Shown here: positions 1 through 5,379 of the stretch, piece after piece
Layout of the letters: every line of letters begins with the position of its first letter
Position numbering within the stretch: the first letter of the stretch is position 1
Origin: Phoenicimicrobium sp964438695
GTDB taxonomy: Bacteria; Atribacterota; Phoenicimicrobiia; Phoenicimicrobiales; Phoenicimicrobiaceae
Reading direction: 5' to 3'
Length of the DNA stretch: 8,609 bases
Assembly: GCA_964438695.1 (NCBI GenBank)
Contig: CAYTKP010000035.1
Span: forward strand, 1 to 8,609
Program-made: the position numbers and the translations under genes
Notes under the pieces: model-generated
Told to the model about the DNA's origin: nothing
Database searches by the model: none
What the model saw: the letters and a program-made list of their open reading frames with translations, nothing else

Positions 1-173
1 CCGGCAATAAAAAATGCAGGAATCAGACACAATAATACATGTTGACGGGCATAATTCTGAGTCATTAATAGAGATTCTAATATTGCCTGCAGTATTCTGT
101 AATTACTAAAGGGCATAAAATAAAAAAATGTAAATACCGCGATTATAATAAATATTTTTGTTCTTTGTTTCAT
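1..173 (-). CDS. ArsP/DUF318-family permease, N-terminal part only (runs off the left edge)
   Basis: The minus strand is open from an ATG at 173-171 to the edge, giving 57 complete residues. A first hydrophobic segment covers about residues 7-21. After a short polar stretch, the conserved block YARQHVLLCLIPAFFIAG leads into the next membrane helix. That block is characteristic of the PF03773 permease family (DUF318), which includes the organoarsenical efflux permease ArsP; full members have about 300-350 residues and eight or so membrane helices. A Shine-Dalgarno AGGAG lies at 190-186, 12 bases from the ATG, which is rather far. The gene follows an arsR-type repressor gene by 77 bases on the same strand, so it is probably co-transcribed and induced by a metal or metalloid in the cell. 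The family call rests on one conserved block. The substrate (trivalent organoarsenical, arsenite or another) is inferred from the neighbour. Confidence 0.75.
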   Translation of the reverse strand, partial: MKQRTKIFIIIAVFTFFYFMPFSNYRILQAILESLLMTQNYARQHVLLCLIPAFFIA

Positions 174-234
174 TATTTTTCTTTACTCCTATAAATATGA
201 ATATTTCTCTATATAGTATTTCTTATTATCCGAC

Positions 235-249
235 ATATCTCTAAGATAT
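235..249. repeat. Short perfect inverted repeat between arsR and the permease gene
   Basis: ATATCT-CTA-AGATAT is a perfect 6-base inverted repeat with a 3-base spacer, immediately downstream of the arsR stop codon. It is AT-rich like the palindrome at the arsR promoter but is not the same sequence. It could be a second operator or a weak hairpin in the intercistronic RNA, or chance in AT-rich DNA. There is no U tract to make it a terminator. Confidence 0.3.
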
Positions 250-250
250 T

Positions 251-601
251 TTAATTACATCTAAATTTTTCTCTTGTATTTTCTTTTTTGCATTTATTAA
301 ACTTTTCTAAATCCTGTTTCGATAATTTTAGTTCATCCTTTAAAGTTTGAATTATTTTATGATTTTCTATTTCAGGGTTTACTGCATAGATAATCCATTT
401 GCCCTCTCGATGATTAACTACAAGGCCTGCTTCTTTTAAAATTCTTAAGCTATGGGAGATTCTTGATTGTTCCATATTTAAAATATTCATCAACTCACAA
501 ACACATAATTCACCTTGTACCAAAAATAAGTAAATGCGTAATCTAGTTTGGTCAGACAAAGCCTTAAATATTTTTATAACTGTTTCTTTTGATTTTTCCA
601 T
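251..601 (-). CDS. arsR: ArsR/SmtB-family metalloid-responsive transcriptional repressor
   Basis: A 116-residue winged-helix protein, normal for the family. Residues 8-28 carry the typical N-terminal helices (IKIFKALSDQTRLRIYLFL). Residues 31-37 are ELCVCEL, the classical ArsR metalloid-binding motif at the start of the recognition helix region, with C33 and C35 aligning with the two cysteines essential in E. coli ArsR. The third position is M38 instead of Cys. The helix-turn-helix continues through about 60 (SRISHSLRILKEAGLV), followed by the beta-wing (HREGKWIIY, 64-72). Two further cysteines, C104 and C115, lie in the lysine-rich tail and could add ligands. The ATG at 601-599 has AGGAGG at 615-610, 8 bases away. 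By family knowledge it binds its own promoter as a dimer and is released by As(III)/Sb(III). It leads an operon with the permease gene downstream. Confidence 0.93.
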   Translation of the reverse strand: MEKSKETVIKIFKALSDQTRLRIYLFLVQGELCVCELMNILNMEQSRISHSLRILKEAGLVVNHREGKWIIYAVNPEIENHKIIQTLKDELKLSKQDLEKFNKCKKENTREKFRCN

Positions 602-620
602 TTATCACCCCTCCTAAAAT

Positions 621-640
621 ATATGAAGATATTATCATAT
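621..640. promoter_or_regulatory. Candidate ArsR operator palindrome
   Basis: ATATGA-N8-TCATAT is an imperfect 20-base palindrome with 16 of 20 positions symmetrical. It overlaps the -10 element of the arsR promoter. A further TCATAT half-site follows at 643-648. AT-rich dyads of this size over the promoter are what ArsR-family repressors usually bind, so an autoregulatory operator is inferred. Confidence 0.5.
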
Positions 641-657
641 AATCATATTTTTTACAA
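629..657 (-). promoter_or_regulatory. Promoter of arsR-permease operon (-35 and extended -10)
   Basis: Read on the minus strand: TTGTAA at 657-652, a 17-base spacer, and TAATAT at 634-629, preceded by TGA, which makes an extended -10 (TGNTAATAT). The spacing is optimal for the housekeeping sigma factor and the AGGAGG of arsR follows. This is the best-formed promoter in the window. Transcription runs leftward into arsR. Confidence 0.65.
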
Positions 658-732
658 GAGATAAAGATAAAATTTTTATAACTGGCTAAAGCTAAAAACA
701 TATCCTAAAAAGGTATCAGAGCTATTTGAAAT

Positions 733-759
733 ATACATATTTCCCTGAAAGCTATGTAT
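733..759. repeat. 7-base inverted repeat (ATACATA / TATGTAT)
   Basis: ATACATA at 733-739 and TATGTAT at 753-759 are perfect inverted complements separated by 13 bases. It lies in the divergent spacer, about 130 bases upstream of the macro-domain start. It might be a regulator site or a weak hairpin. No neighbouring gene explains it, and chance is possible in such AT-rich DNA. Confidence 0.3.
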
Positions 760-858
760 GTTTACCAGTGATGTTGGGGATTTTGTAAAAATATTCTTTT
801 TTAAAGCTAAATTAATGTAGAGCTTTTCTATAAAAGAGGATTTTTACTATTTTCGTAG

Positions 859-883
859 TATAATATTAAAATAAAAGAGGAGG
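859..883 (+). promoter_or_regulatory. Candidate -10 element and ribosome binding site of the macro-domain gene
   Basis: A perfect TATAAT lies at 859-864, but no good -35 hexamer sits 16-18 bases upstream, so promoter strength is uncertain and an activator may be needed. AGGAGG follows at 878-883, 8 bases before the ATG at 892, and clearly fixes the start. This is the most likely entry point for transcription of the rightward gene run. Confidence 0.4.
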
Positions 884-891
884 TATCAATT

Positions 892-1419
892 ATGAAAAAA
901 ACAGTATCAGGTGTCACAATTGAATGCGTGAAAGGGAATATAGCTTCCCAGACAGACATTACTGCAATTGTGAATGCAGCAAATGCTCAGCTTAGAATGG
1001 GTGGGGGGGTAGCAGGCGCCATTCACCGGGCAGCGGGTCCGGGACTGGAAAAGGAATGTCGTCCCTTAGCTCCCATTAAACCGGGAGAAGCAGTCATTAC
1101 CGAAGGGCATAATCTTTCCAATCGTTATGTAATCCACTGCTTAGGACCTGTTTTCGGCCTGGATAAACCAGAAGATAAGCTTTTGGCAGATTGTTATAGT
1201 AATGCCCTGAAACTTGCCGAAGAGTATAAAATAGACTCAATTGCCTTTCCTGCAATCTCTACTGGGGTATTTGGTTATCCGATTAGGGAAGCAGCAGAAG
1301 TAGCATTTAAGACAATTATGGAAATTATCCCCAAGCTCCAGCATGTTAAGAGGATTAGATTTGTCCTTTACAGTGACAGCGATCTTGATATTCACGAAAA
1401 AACTTTTTTCGGGAAATAG
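892..1419 (+). CDS. Macro-domain protein (ADP-ribose / O-acetyl-ADP-ribose processing type)
   Basis: A 175-residue single macro domain, the usual length. The N-terminal strand region IECVKGNIASQTDITAIVNA leads into the ADP-ribose-binding NAAN (28-31). The glycine loop MGGGVAGAIHRAAG (36-49) comes next, then the second phosphate-binding loop AFPAISTGVFGYP (118-130). These are hallmarks of macro domains that bind ADP-ribose and often hydrolyse O-acetyl-ADP-ribose or remove ADP-ribose from proteins or nucleic acids. MacroD/YmdB enzymes have GVDGAIH with a catalytic aspartate; here it reads GVAGAIH with A41, so MacroD-type catalysis may be absent or different. A G7 tract at 1003-1009 encodes the glycine loop and the frame is intact. 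The gene is visibly richer in G and C than its neighbours. Its 3' end overlaps the acyltransferase gene in another frame. Function is likely cytoplasmic; the partner is unknown. Confidence 0.9.
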   Translation: MKKTVSGVTIECVKGNIASQTDITAIVNAANAQLRMGGGVAGAIHRAAGPGLEKECRPLAPIKPGEAVITEGHNLSNRYVIHCLGPVFGLDKPEDKLLADCYSNALKLAEEYKIDSIAFPAISTGVFGYPIREAAEVAFKTIMEIIPKLQHVKRIRFVLYSDSDLDIHEKTFFGK

Positions 1420-2041
1420 AACAGCCACCTATTTTAAAAATTATGTTTTATATATTATTGCCAAATTTATTTTTTTAATCATTTTTAAATTATTCTTTAG
1501 GCTTAAAGTAACCAGCCAACAAAATATGTCCCAGAATGGTCCGTTTTTTATTGTAGTGAATCATTCAAGTTTGTTAGACCCAATTATTCTGGAGATACCT
1601 GTTAAGCCTAAAGTAATTTTTATAGCTGCTGCTTATCTTTTTAAAATAAATTGGCTTGGTTATTTATTAGGGATAGCGAATACTATCCCGATTCATAGAA
1701 AAAACAATAAAAATAGTATTAAGTCCACAAAAAAAGCTTTGAAAATATTAGAGCAAGGGGGAGTTTTGGGAATTTTCCCCGAAGGGGGAGTTGACCGTCA
1801 GAAGGATAATTTACCCATTAAAGCCGGAGCCGCCTATCTGGCTACCAAAGTAGGGGTTCCCGTTGTGCCCGTAAAACTTAAGGGGGCAGATAAAGTTTTA
1901 CCGAGAGGAGTAAAATTCATTAGAAGCTTTAATAAAATTGAAGTAGAAATTAAGAAACCAATTTATTGTCCAAAGCGAAGTAACTTGAATAAGGAAATTA
2001 TTAGAAACATAGTAGAATCTTATATAAGAGAGATATATTAA
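1361..2041 (+). CDS. PlsC-family 1-acyl-glycerol-3-phosphate-type acyltransferase
   Basis: The protein carries a hydrophobic N-terminal helix (about 30-46, from YIIAKFIFLIIFKLFF). Then come acyltransferase motif I, NHSSLLDP (catalytic H68 and D73 of the HX4D motif), motif III FPEGGVDR (139-146, glycerophosphate binding, usually FPEGTRS), and motif IV VPVVPVKLKG. This family transfers an acyl chain to lysophosphatidic acid or a related acceptor at the inner membrane face. The start is uncertain. An ATG at 1343 lacks a ribosome binding site, whereas TTG at 1361 has AAGAGGA 7 bases upstream and gives 226 residues; other candidates are GTG 1373 and TTG 1385. All overlap the macro-domain gene in a different frame (59 bases for the start chosen), implying translational coupling. 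The family is secure. Whether it is the housekeeping PlsC or an acyltransferase for the adjacent glycan genes cannot be told. Confidence 0.87.
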   Translation: MSFTVTAILIFTKKLFSGNRTATYFKNYVLYIIAKFIFLIIFKLFFRLKVTSQQNMSQNGPFFIVVNHSSLLDPIILEIPVKPKVIFIAAAYLFKINWLGYLLGIANTIPIHRKNNKNSIKSTKKALKILEQGGVLGIFPEGGVDRQKDNLPIKAGAAYLATKVGVPVVPVKLKGADKVLPRGVKFIRSFNKIEVEIKKPIYCPKRSNLNKEIIRNIVESYIREIY

Positions 2042-2120
2042 ATAGGGCTTAAAAATTTGAAGGTAAAATATATGGTAACAGCATAACTTCTTTATTAAAA
2101 TAAGGAGGCAAATAAGTTAG

Positions 2121-2852
2121 ATGAATAAAATTAATCTAAAAGAAAAAGAAAAGAAAGATATTATGAATTTACGCAAAATTATATTTATAGTGATTCTGTC
2201 TATTATATTGTTAGTGATAGCCAGTATTCTTTTATTAATCTGGTGGCCTACCAAGCCCTCATTGGTAGAGATAACTAATTCCTGGGTTGCCCTAATTATG
2301 GTTTATTTAGTTCTAATTGTATTTTTGTTTGAAAAGCCAATCTATAAATTTTATAATAAATTTTTTGATATTATTACCAAGTCAGGACGACACCAGGTAC
2401 AGCAGGCGAAACAGAAAGAGCTTTTAAGACCGATTTCTGATTATGATTTTAGCAAATTGGTTTCTTATCGTCATCCCGAATGGGATAGTATCTTGAAGAG
2501 AGAAAATCAAGAATCAAATTCTACAATCCGAGAAGATCCTGAAGTAGTTAAATATATTCAAAAACTTCAAAATGAGAGCATCAAGTGGCACTTTCTTTTT
2601 GCTGATGTTTATCTTGTATTATATGCCAAGTATGTTTTGTTCTGGCTTTTCAAACTAAAATCAAGTAAACAGGAAGAATTTGATAAAGTATGGCAAACAG
2701 AAGTGTTTGATGAACAAGAAAGAAGGGCAATTTTAGATGCCCTTCTTTCTCTAGATTTTGTTCGTACAGAAAATGATAACTTGTTTATCACTGACTTAGG
2801 TTCAACTTATGTAAATTATTTAAAAAAAATGGATAAGCACCCTGATGAATAA
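2121..2852 (+). CDS. Two-helix membrane protein of unknown function with cytoplasmic winged-helix-like tail
   Basis: I do not recognise this 243-residue protein. A lysine-rich start is followed by two membrane segments, about residues 19-42 and 54-71, joined by a short loop (WWPTKPS). A basic/glutamine-rich linker (about 87-103) and a soluble C-terminal part follow. An aromatic amphipathic helix (154-177) precedes a segment at about 197-235 (ERRAILDALLSLDFVRTEND, then LFITDLGSTYV). That segment has the helix-hairpin-'ITxxG' pattern of a winged helix, though no DNA-binding role can be asserted. With both termini inside, the topology is a helical hairpin carrying a cytosolic domain. AAGGAGG at 2102-2108 is 12 bases from ATG 2121, longer than ideal; an alternative ATG at 2163 lacks a good site. 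It lies 79 bases after the acyltransferase gene and 26 bases before a glycosyltransferase-like gene, so it may anchor or regulate the glycan enzymes. Confidence 0.8.
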   Translation: MNKINLKEKEKKDIMNLRKIIFIVILSIILLVIASILLLIWWPTKPSLVEITNSWVALIMVYLVLIVFLFEKPIYKFYNKFFDIITKSGRHQVQQAKQKELLRPISDYDFSKLVSYRHPEWDSILKRENQESNSTIREDPEVVKYIQKLQNESIKWHFLFADVYLVLYAKYVLFWLFKLKSSKQEEFDKVWQTEVFDEQERRAILDALLSLDFVRTENDNLFITDLGSTYVNYLKKMDKHPDE

Positions 2853-2878
2853 ATTTATTTACCAAAGGAGGTGTTTTG

Positions 2879-4039
2879 ATGAAAATATCATTAGGAATAA
2901 TTACTAAACATTTTAGTTCTTTAGAGCCCATAGATGAATTTTTAGACAATGCATCAAAATACAACCATAAAATTTACAGTGTTATAATTGTATATTCTCA
3001 TAGTTGTGATTATAAATTAGTTGACAGTTTAAGGAAAAAAGTTAAGGTTTTTGCTGTACAAATAAATAATGTTCAAAAAATAATAGAAGAACAGAGAAAG
3101 ATAGGAGTATCTTCAGAAAGCATAAAGATTTTGCTCGATTGCCCTACTTTAAAAAAGTATGGAGTTGTACCTTATGGGCTATATAGGAATTATGTAGTGG
3201 TGCAGGCTATTTTAAGCGGTTCAGAAGGATTAGTATTTGTAGATACTGATGTTTATCCGCGGGTGTTAGTGAAAGAAAATAATCAAGTAAAAGAAAAGGA
3301 GATAGATTTTTTCGGAAGGCATTTGGAATATCTACAAAAAGAGGAAGTTGTTATTACCACTAGTGATTATTCTGGATATTATATTATTCCTCCTATGAAA
3401 TTTTCTGGAATGAAAGAATTATTTCTGGGTTTACAAAAAGAAGAGGCCTATGAATTTTTAATAAATTCTGAGAAACATAATTGCTTAAATTTAGATAATG
3501 GTAAAAAGCGAAAAGTATTTGAAACAGATAAAATATTAGGAGGGAATGTGGCTATCAAGCTTAGGGCTTTTAAAGAATTGCCCCCCTTTTTTTCTATAGT
3601 GTATAATATAGATGATAAGCATATTTTATCTCGAGGCGAAGATACACTATTGGGAATTAAGTTAAGTGAAACAGATAAAAAATGTATTGATATAGATACC
3701 AGAATATTCCATAATACTTTCGGTAATTATCCTGTAGTGCCAGATATAAGAAATAATAGTAATATTAAGGATAGATTTTATTATGCTTGTTTAGGATGGA
3801 TTGGACGGAATCCTTTTCTTAATTGGCTAAAAGGAGAAGATATAGAAGAGGTAAAAGATAGGCAGAAGGAGAATATAGTTATCGGTTCCCAGGCGGTTGC
3901 CTCCTACCTTAATGATGAGAGATTTTTAATTTTACCAAAGGCATTGGAGATATCTTACAGAGAGTTAAAACGGGTAATTAAGGAATATAGAAGAACCTTA
4001 AGAGCCTGGAATGAATTTATCGAAAAATTAGAAAGGTAA
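2879..4039 (+). CDS. GT-A-fold glycosyltransferase-like protein
   Basis: 386 residues with no membrane segment. Features fit a GT-A nucleotide-sugar transferase: a strand ending in the metal-binding motif FVDTDVYP (D122-x-D124), a GGNVAIKLRAF segment (about 221-231) typical of the acceptor side, RGEDT (252-256) in the position of the conserved acidic catalytic motif, and an FHNTFG block with H278 that could be a metal ligand. The family cannot be named with confidence; a GT2-like or related clan is likely. The same order of motifs occurs in the N-terminal half of the 582-residue protein at 5380-7128, suggesting distant paralogy. ATG 2879 is chosen over the adjacent TTG 2876 because AGGAGG at 2866-2871 is 7 bases from the ATG. 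The next gene, a GT4 enzyme, starts 15 bases downstream, so the two are surely co-transcribed. Donor and acceptor are unknown. Confidence 0.75.
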   Translation: MKISLGIITKHFSSLEPIDEFLDNASKYNHKIYSVIIVYSHSCDYKLVDSLRKKVKVFAVQINNVQKIIEEQRKIGVSSESIKILLDCPTLKKYGVVPYGLYRNYVVVQAILSGSEGLVFVDTDVYPRVLVKENNQVKEKEIDFFGRHLEYLQKEEVVITTSDYSGYYIIPPMKFSGMKELFLGLQKEEAYEFLINSEKHNCLNLDNGKKRKVFETDKILGGNVAIKLRAFKELPPFFSIVYNIDDKHILSRGEDTLLGIKLSETDKKCIDIDTRIFHNTFGNYPVVPDIRNNSNIKDRFYYACLGWIGRNPFLNWLKGEDIEEVKDRQKENIVIGSQAVASYLNDERFLILPKALEISYRELKRVIKEYRRTLRAWNEFIEKLER

Positions 4040-4054
4040 AGAGAGGGATAAATA

Positions 4055-5290
4055 ATGAAGATATTAATAATAAATCATTTTCCTCTAGAAGGTTCAGGGA
4101 GCGGGATTTATACTAAAAATTTAGCCAGGGAGTTAACCAAGATTGGCCATAAAGTGAAAGCAATCTTTCCTGAAAATAAAAAGGTAACTTCAAAAGATTT
4201 TGAAATTAGGCCAATAATGTTTAAAGGCCAGAATAGTAAAGACTTTGATGTAGATTTTAATTTTCCCTGTTTTACTAGCCATCCCAGGAGCAATATTACC
4301 TTTTATCAACTAAATAAAACACAGATGAGAGAGTATATTGATATAATGGTTAGAGTAACCGAAGAAGAAGTAGATAAATTTAAACCCGATATTATTCATG
4401 CCCAGCATCTCTGGATTACGCCTTATGCTGCTCAAAGAACTGGGATCCCTTACGTTGTAACAGCACACGGAACAGATTTAAAAGGATTCAAGCAAGATAA
4501 AAGATATCATATTTATGCTTTAAAAGGTGCTCGAAATGCTCGAAAAGTTATTACTATATCTAAACAAGTAGATAAAGAAACCAAAGAGCTTTATGAAATT
4601 GAAGATGAAAGAAGAAAAATCATCTATAATGGTTTCGATACTACACTTTTTCGGGTAAAAGATGTCTCCAGAAAGGAAGTTTTAGAAAGATTTGGTATAA
4701 GTGAAATACCAGATTATCTGGTATTTTTTGCCGGGAAATTGGCTCATTTTAAGGGGGTAGACATTTTATTAAAAGCTGCTAAAATATATGAAAATCAGAT
4801 AAAAGAGGAAGTTATGACTTTAATTGCCGGAAATGGGGTAATGTATGAAGAACTAAAAGAACTTAGAGATTTTTTAAAGCTAAAGAAAACTTTTTTCTTG
4901 GGTCATGTAAACCAGGACCAGTTAGTGGATTTGTATAATATTGCTGATGTAAGCACTGTGCCTTCAAGGAGTGAGCCTTTTGGACTTGTGGCGATAGAAG
5001 CACTGGCTTGTGGGACTCCGGTAGTAGCTACCAATCAAGGAGGATTACCCGATTTTATCAATGAAGATGTAGGTACTCTGGTTGAGGTAGAGGACGATAT
5101 TACCTTGGCAGAAGCGATCATTAATGAACTGACGAGGGCTGATAAAAAAGAAAGAAGAAAAAGGGCTAATGAATATGCAATAAAAAATTTTTCCTGGGAG
5201 AACACTGTAAGAGAAGTTGAAAAAATATATAGGGAAGTAGTGAACAAAAAAATAGATTGTAACAAGATTAGCGGAAAATCTTTTATATAA
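4055..5290 (+). CDS. GT4-family glycosyltransferase (GT-B fold)
   Basis: 411 residues with the full GT4 architecture. The N-terminal Rossmann domain opens with MKILIINHFP and a glycine-rich loop (GSGSGIYTKNLARELTKIGH, 13-32), then PDIIHAQHLW (111-120) and YVVTAHGTDL (133-142). The C-terminal domain has the IYNGFD turn (190-195), the donor-phosphate region FFAGKLAHFKGVDILL (224-239), and the EX7E nucleotide-sugar motif, E307-PFGLVAI-E315, followed by ALACGTPVVATNQGGLPD (316-333). Such retaining enzymes transfer a sugar from a nucleotide sugar to a lipid, glycan or small acceptor at the cytoplasmic membrane face. AGAGGG at 4042-4047 is 7 bases before the ATG. It sits between two GT-A-like genes, which points to joint assembly of one saccharide. 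The family is certain. The sugar specificity is not readable. Confidence 0.93.
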   Translation: MKILIINHFPLEGSGSGIYTKNLARELTKIGHKVKAIFPENKKVTSKDFEIRPIMFKGQNSKDFDVDFNFPCFTSHPRSNITFYQLNKTQMREYIDIMVRVTEEEVDKFKPDIIHAQHLWITPYAAQRTGIPYVVTAHGTDLKGFKQDKRYHIYALKGARNARKVITISKQVDKETKELYEIEDERRKIIYNGFDTTLFRVKDVSRKEVLERFGISEIPDYLVFFAGKLAHFKGVDILLKAAKIYENQIKEEVMTLIAGNGVMYEELKELRDFLKLKKTFFLGHVNQDQLVDLYNIADVSTVPSRSEPFGLVAIEALACGTPVVATNQGGLPDFINEDVGTLVEVEDDITLAEAIINELTRADKKERRKRANEYAIKNFSWENTVREVEKIYREVVNKKIDCNKISGKSFI

Positions 5291-5317
5291 AACCAAAATA
5301 GAATAAAAAGGATGTAG

Positions 5318-5343
5318 AGGGATTCCGGGGAAATTTAATCTCT
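5318..5343. repeat. Imperfect hairpin in the spacer before the 582-residue gene
   Basis: AGGGATT (5318-5324) can pair with AATCTCT (5337-5343), including one G-U, around a 12-base loop. It lies in the 89-base gap between the GT4 gene and the next gene. There is no following U run, so it is not a standard terminator; it might be a regulatory or RNA-stability hairpin, or chance. The gap otherwise holds only AAGGAG at 5367-5372 for the next gene. Confidence 0.25.
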
Positions 5344-5379
5344 TGACAATTTTACTTATTTGTGTGAAGGAGAAAGATT

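Larger units (their letters stand above)
602..891. other. Divergent intergenic region between arsR and the macro-domain gene
   Basis: 290 bases without a convincing gene. The left end holds the leftward arsR promoter and operator; the right end holds a TATAAT and ribosome binding site for the macro-domain gene. The middle (about 665-855) is AT-rich and carries three copies of AAAGCTA (688-694, 748-754, 803-809) and an inverted repeat at 733-759. Short translatable stretches occur in all frames but are broken by stops and resemble no protein I know. Confidence 0.6.

Noticed and set aside
1003..1009. Frameshift at the G7 tract of the macro-domain gene
   Set aside because: The conserved glycine loop and everything after it remain in one frame, so the run length is right as given.
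1237..1428. Minus-strand open frame of 63 codons over the macro-domain gene
   Set aside because: Antisense shadow of a clearly conserved gene; no ribosome binding site or recognisable motif.
5035..5296. Overlapping minus-strand open frames of 76 and 83 codons over the GT4 3' end
   Set aside because: They are antisense to the conserved EX7E region and C-terminus of the GT4 gene, and their hydrophobic look comes from reading AT-rich codons backwards.
5343..5348. Perfect TTGACA (-35-like) before the 582-residue gene
   Set aside because: The region 16-18 bases downstream falls on the ribosome binding site and has no -10-like hexamer, so it does not form a promoter with housekeeping spacing.
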